From: Agrobacterium vitis
Lineage (GTDB): Bacteria; Pseudomonadota; Alphaproteobacteria; Rhizobiales; Rhizobiaceae
Assembly: GCF_037039395.1 (NCBI RefSeq)
Contig: NZ_CP146242.1
Span: forward strand, 186,001 to 250,000
Direction: 5' to 3'
Length of the DNA stretch: 64,000 nucleotides
Within the stretch, counting starts at the first letter, position 1. Each line of letters opens with the position of its first letter. Shown piece by piece: positions 48,588 to 57,406 of the stretch. A program made the position numbers and the translations under genes. The notes beneath the pieces were generated by a model. The model saw only the letters and a list, made by a program, of their open reading frames with translations. It was not told the origin of the DNA and did not search any database.

Positions 48588-51341
48588 TTATCCATCTCCA
48601 GGCAGCGCCGCCGCCTGCGCAGCTACGCCATCCAGGCGCTGTAAACCTGCCTTGCTGCTATAGTTCAATCCGTGCTCTCCCGTGGTCAGCAGACTGCCAT
48701 CCTTGTCAATCGCGTAGAGCGGCATGGTCCGCTCCCATTCGGGCCAGGCTGTGCGCATAGCGTCAATCACGCTGGCACAGGCTGCGGTTGGCAGCGGCGA
48801 ATGGTCGGATGCGCCCTTGCCGGCAAGCCAGCGATATCGGACGGAAATTTCGCTTAGCGCCCAATTCACAGTATCGGAAGCGCCCTGCCGGCAAATGAGC
48901 GGTGCAAGCGTCGAACCGGTCTGTTTTGCCAGCCGCAACGTTACGCTTTTTTCGCCCAGCCGCGTGCCGATCTCCTCGTCAGCAGACACATCGCGCAATC
49001 CGGCATAGCCGTTTCGCGGGTCAATCGTATTGTGCTGGCCGAGATGCCTTGCCGCATAGCCAACGCCAGCGGACTCCTGATGTGCCTTGGCCAGGCCTTC
49101 CGGCAGGTCGTCACCGTCCGGTCGATAGGCCGCCTCGACCAGGCTGCGAAGATCCTCAGGGGTTTCCAGGCGGCCACGACCAAAGAGATCACGCGCCGTA
49201 CGCCACAGGACACCGGGCAACCGGTACGTATAGGCTGCTGGCCCAAGCGCTTCCTTCAACCAATCGGCATCGCTTGCCGTGGAGAATTCCGGCGACACGA
49301 TGTGCAGGACGGGTGATTTGACCGGTCGCCTCTCACGGCTGTGGCGCCACAAGCGCCCAGCACGTTGGATCAGCAGATCCACCGGCGCCAGATCGGACAC
49401 CATGACGTCGAAATCAAGATCCAGACTCTGTTCCACGACCTGGGTGGCCACCAGGATCTGGCCGGCGCGCCCCTCTGGATCGCTCTCAGGGCCAAAGAGC
49501 CGCAAGACCCTTTCCTCGATGTCCATACGATCACCAACGACAAAACGGGCGTGAAACAATGTCAGCCGATCGGTGCGATGGCCTGCCATAGCAAGGGCGG
49601 CATGGACAGCAATCGCCGAATCGACCGCATTGCAGATGATGGCGACCGAAGCTCCCTGCCCTGCCGCATCAAGTGCCAGTGCAATGCTCGCCGCGCGATC
49701 TTCCAATCGTGCGATATCGACGCGGCGCGACAGGGTGCTCAAGGTCTTAACCGGCATTTCCTCTATTCCGTTATCATCGGCATAACGGGTTAACAGCGGA
49801 TAGGACTGCGAAAGAGCCTTACGCTTCAGCGATCCGGCAGGCTGACCCTTCACCCCCCGCCCCCGTGCGAAGGCGAGGATTAGGTCGCGCCGCATCATTT
49901 CTCCCAGCGTCGCCGACAAGATGACAACAGAGCCACCCAACAGGGCATGCATCTCGATCAACGTCTTCAACTCTTCGCCCATATACGCATCGCAGGCATG
50001 GGCCTCATCGATGATCAGAATGCGCCCGCAGAGCGCGTATTGGCGAAGCGTCAAGTGTTTTTTTGGCAAGATCGCCAGAAAAGCCTGGTCGATCGTGCCG
50101 GCCCCGGCATCGGCAAAGAAGGCCTTCTTGCGACTATCGCCGATCCAGGCGTTGAAACGCTGCGATACCGTTTCCTCCTGCCTGCCGCCGCCCACACCGC
50201 CGTTCGCTCCACCGTGAACAAGGTTATCGAGTGCCATGGCAAGGCTGGCCTTGCCATGGGCCAGAACCAGCGACAGCGGCCGTTGAACTGCGTCCTCGAA
50301 CAATCCTCCCATCGCCGCATCCAGCCGCGCATGCATGGCGTTGGCAGTCGCCATGGTGGGCAGCGCTACGTAAATCCCTTCACCGTGTCCGGCCGCCATC
50401 ATCCGTGCCGCAAGAATAAGAGCGGCCTCGGTCTTGCCGGATCCGGTTCCATCTTCGATCAGGATCAGTTGCGGCCGATCGCTGATCGGCAGTTCGCTCG
50501 CCGTCACCTGCATCGGCCTTGGCGCCCTGCCCGCCCGTGGCGACAAGCCGGAAAGAACAGCCGACATCTTAGGCTTGGCCGGCACCAACCCCTTCCCGTA
50601 CAGCGCTCCATCAGCACGCTCCACGGCCAGGGACCAATAGTCAGCCAGCGGCATCTGCGGATCTTCAAACGCAAATACGTCGCCGTCCGATCCGACTCAG
50701 TCGGCCAACGTGATCAGGCCATTGAGATTAAAGGAGAATGCATCGCTTGGCGCAGAAGGTTGCGCAGCAATCGACACAGGCAATAAAAGGGTAAGAACCT
50801 CATCGCAAAGCTCGCGGGCGATAGCGATACAAGGCTCACCGATCGCCGCACGGTGAAAGCCGGCATTGCCACCAAGGTAATCACCTCCCGGTGGTCTGCC
50901 ATGATGCCCGGCGACAGCGGCAACGGTCTGATCGCCAACCACGAAGTCTGGCAGTTTAGCCTCCAGTACCCTGCATATGTGGGCATCACCGAGCAGCACA
51001 GCTGTCGCCTGCCAATGGCTGATTTGCCTGGCTGATTGCGGCATCTCACCCAGAGCGTCTGCTGGCCAGAAATCCGGAGCCTGCGCCTGAAACCAGGGTG
51101 AAATCTTGCCGAGATCGTGCAACGCCGCAAGCGCCGTACAGAGCAGTGCATGCGCATCGGGAAGTAGCCCGGTCATTGCACTTTCGCGCCGCAACCGCCC
51201 CGGATTGAGAGCCAAATACCGATTTGTTACGGCTGCCACATCCAACAGGTGATGGCCAACCGGCTTGTAGAGCGCATGAGAGGCATTTGAAAAGGGCATA
51301 CCAAGTCGAGTCTTGGCCCAAAACATGGAATGCGATGCCAT
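48588..51341 (-). pseudogene. cas3: cas3, interrupted by an in-frame TGA between HD and helicase domains
   Basis: Residues 1-215 carry the HD nuclease (VGHHLLDVAAV, ALHDLGKISPWFQ, AGHHGRPPG) and end at LITLAD-TGA. The same frame continues without a gap after the stop as VGSDGDVFAFEDPQMPLADYW, then the helicase: EDGTGSGKTEAAL (Walker A), IIDEAHACDAYM (DEAH), SATLGEM, VEQSLDLDFDVMVSDLAPVD and QRAGRLWRH. The stop replaces the Trp of the conserved LADW motif (TGG to TGA). Repaired length is 917, normal for Cas3. An ATG 14 codons after the stop (50654) could give a separate helicase chain, so a split Cas3''/Cas3' product is possible but unproven. Confidence 0.9.
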
Positions 51342-51738
51342 ACCGGCCATCCTTCGCGCAGCCTCACCTTACATGTTGATTTTAACGCTGAAATGAGCCG
51401 TATTCATCCCTCGACCCCGATCTGCACTATCTTCATGAATAGACTGAATTAGCTTATCATCTTAAGGTAGAGTCTGACATCCACACAACCAGAAACGTGA
51501 TGACTGCACAATTCCTTACATCGGAATCGATTTAAGGCAGAACCCGATCGCCCTGCCTGAGCCTGCGTCTATTCGTGACCATTCAAGCCTGAGATGAGGA
51601 CGCAATCATATCCATGCAATAACAGTTGAAACGAGAGCGATTGCGGCAAGCCAGTTTATAGCAACTTGACTACCCCGGTTGGCCTTCTGAATTGAGCTTC
51701 CATTTCTGAATACCTCTACGAGTTTCGCCGAACTTGGC
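51342..51738. other. Intergenic region upstream of cas3
   Basis: No gene is supported. It must hold the cas3 promoter (minus). A short minus frame with a terminal hydrophobic stretch (WLAAIALVSTVIAWI, about 51606-51670) lacks a convincing start. It contains TTAAGGTAGAGTCTGACAT, reminiscent of the repeat family seen near hupB. Confidence 0.5.
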
Positions 51739-51773
51739 AAAAAAAGACCCGCAAGTGATTCCGCGGGTCTTTC
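51739..51773 (-). terminator. Rho-independent terminator of the hydroxycinnamate operon
   Basis: On the minus strand AAAGACCCGCGGAATCACTTGCGGGTCTTTTTTT forms a stable hairpin (GACCCGC/GCGGGTC) with a T7 run, 32 bases after the hydratase stop (part: GACCCGCGGAATCACTTGCG). Confidence 0.9.
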
Positions 51774-51804
51774 ATTCCTAAGAATTATCAATGCTTTCGG
51801 ATGT

Positions 51805-52638
51805 TTATTTCCGTTTGTAAGCGCCAAGCCCAGGGCGATAGGTCTTGTCATCCAGGAACTGCTTCAGGCCCTCGTCACGGCCCCGGGTCTTGTCCAGCAG
51901 CAGCATTTGCTCCAGCTTAGCATAGATATAGTCGTCGGCCAGTTCCCAGGGCATGTTGCGGACGCGCTTGAACGTGTCCTTGGCGGCCTTCATCGTTACC
52001 GGATTTTTCTCGAGCAGGCTGGCGCAGAGTTTGCGGACGCGGGTTTCCAGCTCTTCCAGTGGCACCGATTCGTTGACCAGGCCCATATCCCGGGCCTTTT
52101 CGCCGCCAAAGGGCTCACCGGTCATGATGTAATACAGCGAGTCACGGTGATTCATCACCTCGGCCACAGCTCGGGTCACATTGCCACCCGGCAGGATGCC
52201 CCAATTGATTTCAGAGAGGCCAAAGGTCGCTTCATTGGCGGCAATCGCCAGATCGCAGGCCACCAGCGGATTGAAGGCACCACCGAAGCACCAGCCATTG
52301 ACCATGGCGACGGTCGGCTTGTCGAAATAGGTCAGGCGCTGCCACCATCCGCCCGACTGGCGGCGGCTTTTCAGGGTTGCGTGGCGGGGCTTGTCGTCAT
52401 TGTCACGGAAATATTGCTGAAGATCCATGCCGGCAGACCATGAGGTGCCAGCACCACGCAGGACCAGCACACCGCAGCGGTCGTCAGCTTCCAGTTCATC
52501 AAGGACTTCCGCCATGCGGATATTCAGCGCCGGGTTCATCGCATTGCGTTTTTCCGGCCGGTTGAAGGTCACGAAAGCGATTCGGTCTTCAATATCGACC
52601 AGCACGGTGTCTGCGTCGGATTTTTCTGCAACTGTCAT
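51805..52638 (-). CDS. p-Hydroxycinnamoyl-CoA hydratase/lyase
   Basis: 277 residues, a crotonase-fold enzyme. AGTSWSAGMDLQQYF, NGWCFGGAFNPLVACDLAIA and GLSEINWGILPGG, plus the WWQRL segment, are those of Ech/HCHL. Together with a CoA ligase it converts feruloyl- or coumaroyl-CoA to vanillin or 4-hydroxybenzaldehyde and acetyl-CoA, part of lignin-aromatic catabolism. The CoA ligase lies 11 bases upstream. A vanillin dehydrogenase is not in the window. Confidence 0.9.
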   Translation of the reverse strand: MTVAEKSDADTVLVDIEDRIAFVTFNRPEKRNAMNPALNIRMAEVLDELEADDRCGVLVLRGAGTSWSAGMDLQQYFRDNDDKPRHATLKSRRQSGGWWQRLTYFDKPTVAMVNGWCFGGAFNPLVACDLAIAANEATFGLSEINWGILPGGNVTRAVAEVMNHRDSLYYIMTGEPFGGEKARDMGLVNESVPLEELETRVRKLCASLLEKNPVTMKAAKDTFKRVRNMPWELADDYIYAKLEQMLLLDKTRGRDEGLKQFLDDKTYRPGLGAYKRK

Positions 52639-52649
52639 AGTATGTCTCC

Positions 52650-54251
52650 TTATGCGCCGGGCTGTCCGGACGCCGGTGTCGAACTGGATGAAAGGTGAGT
52701 GTAGGCTTGGCGCAAAATGTGCTTCTGCACCTTGCCGGAAGCGGAACGGGGAATGGCATCAACAAACACCACGTGCTTGGGCCGTTTGAAGCTGGCGAGC
52801 CTATCCGCGCAATGACGCACGATATCGTGATCACGCAGGCCGTCGTCGCCAGCGACGACCAGTGCCAGGCCGACCTCGCCCCATTCGGCATGGGCAAGGC
52901 CCATAACTGCGACATCGGCAACGCCGGGATGGGCGGCAATAGCCGCCTCGACCTCAGCCGGATAAACGTTTTCACCTCCGCTGATATACATGTCCTTCAG
53001 GCGGTCTGCGAGATAGACGACGCCGTCCTGGACCCGCGCCATATCGCCGCTGCGAAACCAGCCATCGGCGAAGGCAGCCTCGGTCAGGTCCGGACGGTTC
53101 CAATAGCCCTCGGTGACGCTCGGTCCCCGTAGCCAGATTTCACCGATCCCACCATCGGTGACATCAGCACCATCGAAATCGACAACCCGGGTTTCAAGCA
53201 GTGGGGCGGCAAAACCGATACTGCCGGGATGGCGGGCTATGAGTTGGCGATCAAGCGGCATATGATAGGCCGTACCGGTTTCGCTCATCCCGTAGCCATT
53301 GACCAACGCGATGCCGTCATCGAGAAAACGCTCGATCAGCACCGGCGGCAAGGGCGCGCCCCCCAGGAAGATCGCCTTCAGACCCTGCAATGCAGCCGGG
53401 CTCCAATTCGGCGAGTTCCGCAACGTACTGGCCATTTGCGGCACACCACAATAATGGCTGACACCGATGTGTGGGTCCGCCATGGTGGCAATCGTTCTTT
53501 CGGCAATGAAGCGGTCAGAGATGACCAGCCGGGCGCCCATTACCATCGCGGTGCGCGCCAGGGCCACCAGCCCGATCGTGTGGAAAAACGGCAGGTCGCA
53601 GAGCACAACCGATTCCGGCGTCACCTCACCGACGAAAGCGAAATTCAAGGCGGAGAAAAATAGATTGCGGGCATTGAGCAGCACGCCCTTTGGCACGCCT
53701 GTCGTCCCGGATGTGTAGAGAATCACGCAAGTACGGTCGGCAGATGAATAGCGGGGTGTGAGCGGCTGCAAAGCCGAGGCCTTGTCCAGAAAGCCGCCCT
53801 CGCCGGTCACAACAAGGCTTTCGACCTCGAAACTTGTGCCGGTTTCGGCAAATTCTGCATCGTACAGCAAAAGCGTCGGTTCGCAGTCGGCAAGGATCAG
53901 CGAGATTTCTCGGCCGCTCAGACGCCAGTTCAATGGCACGAAGATCGCACCGATCCGCTGGCAGGCGAAACAAACCGCGAATTGGGCTGTGGAATTGCGT
54001 CCGAGATAGGCAATACGGGCTGGGCTGCCCTGTTGCCCCGCCCCTGCGCTCGCAATCACATCGTCAAGAGCGGCGGCACATCGCCCGATCAACGCATCGA
54101 ACTCAGAAAATGTTAGCGATTGCCCGGATGCCAGCTCCAATACGGCTGGCCGATCTGGACCGCTACTGGCGCGGAACCGGACCGGATCCTCGGCGACCAT
54201 ACCGGCAAGCGACGACGAATCGCGCAAACCTGCGCTACCATAGTGCGACAT
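52650..54251 (-). CDS. Feruloyl-CoA synthetase-like acyl-CoA ligase
   Basis: 533 residues of the AMP-forming ligase superfamily. ILYTSGTTGVPKGVLL (P-loop), GYGMSETGTAY, GEIWLRGPSVTEGYWN and PRSASGKVQKHILR (catalytic Lys) are visible. Preferred start is the ATG at 54251, 4 bases after GGAGG. Substrate (ferulate, coumarate or caffeate) is inferred from the adjacent hydratase/lyase. Confidence 0.88.
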   Translation of the reverse strand: MSHYGSAGLRDSSSLAGMVAEDPVRFRASSGPDRPAVLELASGQSLTFSEFDALIGRCAAALDDVIASAGAGQQGSPARIAYLGRNSTAQFAVCFACQRIGAIFVPLNWRLSGREISLILADCEPTLLLYDAEFAETGTSFEVESLVVTGEGGFLDKASALQPLTPRYSSADRTCVILYTSGTTGVPKGVLLNARNLFFSALNFAFVGEVTPESVVLCDLPFFHTIGLVALARTAMVMGARLVISDRFIAERTIATMADPHIGVSHYCGVPQMASTLRNSPNWSPAALQGLKAIFLGGAPLPPVLIERFLDDGIALVNGYGMSETGTAYHMPLDRQLIARHPGSIGFAAPLLETRVVDFDGADVTDGGIGEIWLRGPSVTEGYWNRPDLTEAAFADGWFRSGDMARVQDGVVYLADRLKDMYISGGENVYPAEVEAAIAAHPGVADVAVMGLAHAEWGEVGLALVVAGDDGLRDHDIVRHCADRLASFKRPKHVVFVDAIPRSASGKVQKHILRQAYTHLSSSSTPASGQPGA

Positions 54252-54288
54252 ATATCCTCCCTGGCCAGTTCTCCCGACGGCCATTTAG

Positions 54289-54301
54289 TATGTATTACAT
54301 A
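54289..54301. promoter_or_regulatory. Candidate MarR operator
   Basis: TATGTATTACATA is a perfect 13-base palindrome 38 bases upstream of the ligase start, in a local AT-rich stretch between divergently placed ligase and MarR genes. HcaR/FerR-type MarR regulators of hydroxycinnamate genes bind such sites until the CoA-thioester binds them. Confidence 0.5.
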
Positions 54302-54469
54302 TTATATTATCTTTCTGGAGGCACAAGTGAAATCTGCGCGATGCACGGATCAATATGGCGCTTTGCCTTTTGGGCTTATGGGTTTATCACCTGAGCGAGC
54401 CGTATCACATCAGGGTGAAGATGCTACGCATCCTCATCTTGAAGGCATTATCGAACATGGATTGAGCGC

Positions 54470-54989
54470 ATGGACGGACCGGAACAGGCGACTGACGATT
54501 TCGAAACCCCGGAATTTTCCGGAACGGTGGCCTTCGGCGACCTGGAAAAAGTCCTTGGCTTTCATTTGCGATTGGCCAATGTCGCGGTGTTTCAGGATTT
54601 TCAGGCGACCATGTCGGGGCTGGCCTTAACCCCGAAGCAATTTGCCGTACTGGAATTGATCGACAACAATGCCGGGGCCAGCCAGATCGATTTTGCCCAA
54701 AGCCTGCGAATGGACAAGGCGACCATGATGGCGCTGATCAACAAGCTCGAAGGCCGGGGCGCCGTCGAGCGCCGGCCTTCCCAGGTGGATCGCCGGCGAC
54801 AGGAACTCTTCGTGACCGAGGAAGGCCAGCGTGTTCTGGCTGCGGCAAAAGAGCTTCGCCATGGCCATGAAGCCCGTTTTACCGAGCGGTTTTCGAAAGA
54901 TGAGCTTGCCCAGTCTCCTGTCTTTCCTGCGGCGCATCTATCAGGACGGTCGCGCCCTGCCCAAGCCATCCACGACACCACAGACCTGA
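54470..54989 (+). pseudogene. MarR family regulator with a C-terminal frameshift
   Basis: A typical winged-helix MarR core (LALTPKQFAVLELIDNNAG, MDKATMMALINKLEGRGAVERR, VDRRRQELFVTEEG) reads well to DELA, then departs in frame. Removing one C from CCC at 54909-54911 restores SLLSFLRRIYQDGRALPKPS and the stop TGA at 54987-54989, giving about 172 residues and a 3-base convergent gap to the next gene. As sequenced it runs to 55081. Likely regulator of the hydroxycinnamate genes. Could be a sequencing error. Confidence 0.8.
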
Positions 54990-54992
54990 TCA

Positions 54993-56327
54993 TCATGGGT
55001 TTGCTATATCCCTCTGGCGCTGCTCGATTTTCTGTCGAGTGGCTTGCTGGTGCGTGCTGTCGATGGAAAACCGCCACATAAGAGCGATGGCGAGCAGCTT
55101 GAACAGGATCGGCAAGAAAGCATAAAGCGCAGACAGAGCCGAAAGCGCCTGCCCGCTTTGAGCGCCGCCTTCCGGCTGGAAGCCTGCCAAAGCCAGTAGC
55201 GGAAAGACAATGCCGGAAGAGAGCGCCAATGCCAGCTTGGTGACGAAACTCCAGGCGGCGAAATAAAGCCCGGATCGCTGTTCTCCCGACGCCAATGTGT
55301 CCTGATCGATCACATCGGCCTGAATGGCCGGCGGCAACGCCAGATCGAAGCCGAGCAAGACGCCGGTCGCCACGCAGATGCCGAGAAAAAGCCAGGCATC
55401 CCCCGGCCCCAGCAGACCGGCCAAGGCAAATATTGCACAACTGAGCAACATGGCCCAGCACCAGGCCCGGTGCTTGCCCAGCCGCCGCGCTACGAAAACC
55501 GCAAGCGGCACGCCCGCGACCGCCGATAAGAAATAAGCAAACAGCAAAGGCCCCTGAAGCTCCGGCGCCTCCAACCGTGCCGCCACGAAATAGAGAAACA
55601 GCGAAGCGGGGATGGCATTGGCCAGCGAATTCATCAAGAAGGCCATGGCCAGCCGTAGAAAAGCGCTATTGGCGAGCAGGAAGCCCAGACCCTTCTGTAG
55701 GGAAAGCCGGGTCTTCGAAAAATCCACCGGCTCCGCCACGCGCCACACGGCGACCGCACCGAAGACGGGCAGCAGCAATGCCACCATAACAGCAATCGCA
55801 TTCAGGTCCGGCTGTGCGCCTGCGGTGGATGTCTGGCCCAGGAAAGGCAGCGAGATGGCGAGAAGCGTGCCGAGCAGTGTCGTACCCTCACGCCAGGCCG
55901 AAAGCCTGACCCTGCCATCGTAGGAGGTCTCGAGTTCGGCACCCCAGGCGGTATAAGGCAGACTTGTCCAGGTACTGCCAATCGACAGAAGACAGCCCCA
56001 AACTACCAGATGCGCAAGCCCAACCCCTTCCGGCGGGCTGAACAGCATGAAAGCGGAGAGCGCCGTCAGCGGCAACGACAACAGAAAGAACAGGCGACGG
56101 CGGCCATACCGACCGGGGATGCGGTCCGCGAGCCAGCCGATCAGCGGATCGGTGATCGCATCCAGGCAGCGAATAGCCAGCAAAGCGGCCCCAATGGCCG
56201 ACAGAGCAATTCCGAACCGCCCGGCATAGACGGACGGAACGATGATATAGAGCGGCAGCGCAATGGCTGCCAAAGGCAAGGCCGGAAGCGCATAAAACAG
56301 CAAAGTCAGGTTCGACAGCGGCTTCAT
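54993..56327 (-). CDS. MFS sugar/cation symporter, GPH (MelB-like) family
   Basis: 444 residues with 12 predicted transmembrane helices. The N-terminal DAITDPLIGWLADRIPGRYGRRR is characteristic of the glycoside-pentoside-hexuronide:cation symporters. It overlaps the preceding DUF2256 gene by four bases (ATGA). The substrate is unknown; being next to the hydroxycinnamate genes it may move a related compound, but that is a guess. Confidence 0.85.
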   Translation of the reverse strand: MKPLSNLTLLFYALPALPLAAIALPLYIIVPSVYAGRFGIALSAIGAALLAIRCLDAITDPLIGWLADRIPGRYGRRRLFFLLSLPLTALSAFMLFSPPEGVGLAHLVVWGCLLSIGSTWTSLPYTAWGAELETSYDGRVRLSAWREGTTLLGTLLAISLPFLGQTSTAGAQPDLNAIAVMVALLLPVFGAVAVWRVAEPVDFSKTRLSLQKGLGFLLANSAFLRLAMAFLMNSLANAIPASLFLYFVAARLEAPELQGPLLFAYFLSAVAGVPLAVFVARRLGKHRAWCWAMLLSCAIFALAGLLGPGDAWLFLGICVATGVLLGFDLALPPAIQADVIDQDTLASGEQRSGLYFAAWSFVTKLALALSSGIVFPLLALAGFQPEGGAQSGQALSALSALYAFLPILFKLLAIALMWRFSIDSTHQQATRQKIEQRQRDIANP

Positions 56328-56509
56328 GAGGTGTGCGACACTCTCGAACGGGCCATCTCCAATTTTCGGAACGATGCCCTGCGGTTACGGCAGCGCTCGG
56401 AACAGAAGCGAACCTCCTCCCAACAGCGCGCCCACTTTTTACGCCACGCGAAAGGCCTCTGACAGGTCATGCAGAGCTTGGTCGGGAGGTCGGCTTTCTT
56501 CGTGACCAC
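56324..56509 (-). CDS. DUF2256 family zinc-finger-like protein
   Basis: 61 residues from a GTG start preceded by GAGAGG at 5 bases. KADLPTKLCMTCQRPFAWRKKW and CSERCRNR give the C-x2-C ... C-x3-C pattern of DUF2256 (zinc-binding fold). Its role is unknown. Coupled to the MFS gene by ATGA overlap. The longer frame (to 56644) has no support. Confidence 0.75.
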   Translation of the reverse strand: MVTKKADLPTKLCMTCQRPFAWRKKWARCWEEVRFCSERCRNRRASFRKLEMARSRVSHTS

Positions 56510-56642
56510 GGGCGCCTCTCTAATGGACCATTGGCAGCTCGTTTGCGGCAGCCATTTTGTATTGAACTCAATGCTATTTCGAAGCAGCGACCATGTTGGA
56601 TCAGTGAAACGGCAACGAGATGCCCCCTTCCTGCAAAAACAC

Positions 56643-56670
56643 AAAAAACCCGGCTTGAGAGCCGGGTTTT
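56643..56670 (-). terminator. Terminator of hupB (bidirectional hairpin)
   Basis: AAAACCCGGCTTGAGAGCCGGGTTTT; on the minus strand it is followed by TTTTTTG. It lies about 134 bases after the hupB stop. The hairpin could also stop transcription from the left. Confidence 0.7.
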
Positions 56671-56694
56671 CGGTAGAACTGGCAGGTTTGCCGC

Positions 56695-56733
56695 TAGAGT
56701 CTGTCAGGTTCAGATTGAACCAGACAGACTCTA
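56695..56733. repeat. 39-base near-perfect inverted repeat
   Basis: TAGAGTCTGTC...GACAGACTCTA with nearly full internal pairing (TTCAGATTGAA centre). It lies directly next to the element at 56738-56798, sharing the GACAAACTCTA/AGAGTCTG end motif. Probably part of a rhizobial palindromic repeat. Confidence 0.7.
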
Positions 56734-56737
56734 GCTA

Positions 56738-56798
56738 CTCTTGTTTTCGTTTGTCTTTTCGGGAAAACCGGTTTCCACTTTTCCCTGACAAACTCTAG
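56738..56798. repeat. Rhizobial intergenic mosaic-type repeat
   Basis: Contains GTTTGTCTTTTCGGGAAAACC, GGTTTCCACTTTTCCCTGAC and ACTCTAG (GTTTGTCTTTTCGGG given in part). The inverted version lies at 60264-60324. Copies at both sides of the hupB-lon region. A short terminal part appears at 12309-12326 (TTCTCTGACAAACTCTA). Confidence 0.7.
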
Positions 56799-56803
56799 CA
56801 GGA

Positions 56804-57079
56804 TCAGCTGTTAACAGCGTCCTTCAGGCCCTTGCCGGCCGTGAACTTCGGAACGTTACGAGCCGGAATATCGACTTCCGCGCCGGTCGAAGGATTGCGG
56901 CCCTTCGAGGCTTCGCGATGGGAAACCGTGAAGGCGCCAAAACCGGCGAGGCGAATGTCGCCACCATTCTTCAATTCCGCCTGGACGGTGTCGAAGACGG
57001 CGTCCACGGCGGAAGCTGCGTCGGCCTTGCTGAGACCGGCCTTATCGGCAACTGCGTTTACGAGTTCGGACTTGTTCAT
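56804..57079 (-). CDS. hupB: DNA-binding protein HU
   Basis: 91 residues, MNKSELVNAVADKAGLSKAD (first 20), with the GRNPSTGAEVDIPARNVPKF arm, the standard HU family sequence. HU bends and compacts DNA in the nucleoid. The start at 57079 gives exactly the family length; the longer frame (to 57292) is rejected. Confidence 0.96.
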   Translation of the reverse strand: MNKSELVNAVADKAGLSKADAASAVDAVFDTVQAELKNGGDIRLAGFGAFTVSHREASKGRNPSTGAEVDIPARNVPKFTAGKGLKDAVNS

Positions 57080-57333
57080 GTTTCCACCCTTTCTGTATGA
57101 CATGAATATCAAAGCGGCGAAGATGCTAACGCATCCCCGCATCGAGGAACCGCGACCACCGCAAAGCGCCAGGCGCCCGAGAGGATCACAAAGGAATACC
57201 GACCGCCATTTTCGATGGCCTCCGGCATGACTCAAAAATTCCAAGTCGGGCGGACAATACTCATGCCCATGCCCGTCGCAAGCCAAAAGCACCGCAATCG
57301 CCTGAAAAACAAGGCTTCTGGTGATGTTTGCAC

Positions 57334-57363
57334 AAAAAAGGCTGGCCCGAAGGCCAGCCTTTT
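57334..57363 (-). terminator. Rho-independent terminator of lon
   Basis: On the minus strand AAAAGGCTGGCCTTCGGGCC followed by AGCCTTTTTTGTG. Stem GGCTGGCC/GGCCAGCC with a UUCG-type loop and T6. It is 44 bases after the lon stop. The rest of the 57080-57406 gap has no gene but holds the hupB promoter. Confidence 0.9.
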
Positions 57364-57406
57364 CGAAGTTTTTCCGCCAATTGGGCAGGATCGTGGCAAA
57401 GACGGC

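Noticed and set aside
51606..51851. An 81-codon minus-strand frame with a hydrophobic end
   Set aside because: It overlaps the hydratase end and the terminator, and no in-frame start has a convincing ribosome binding site.
37936..56650. A right attachment site (repeat of the tRNA-Val end)
   Set aside because: I searched by eye for TCTCATCGCCCACC-like sequence and found none; probably lost in the deletion.
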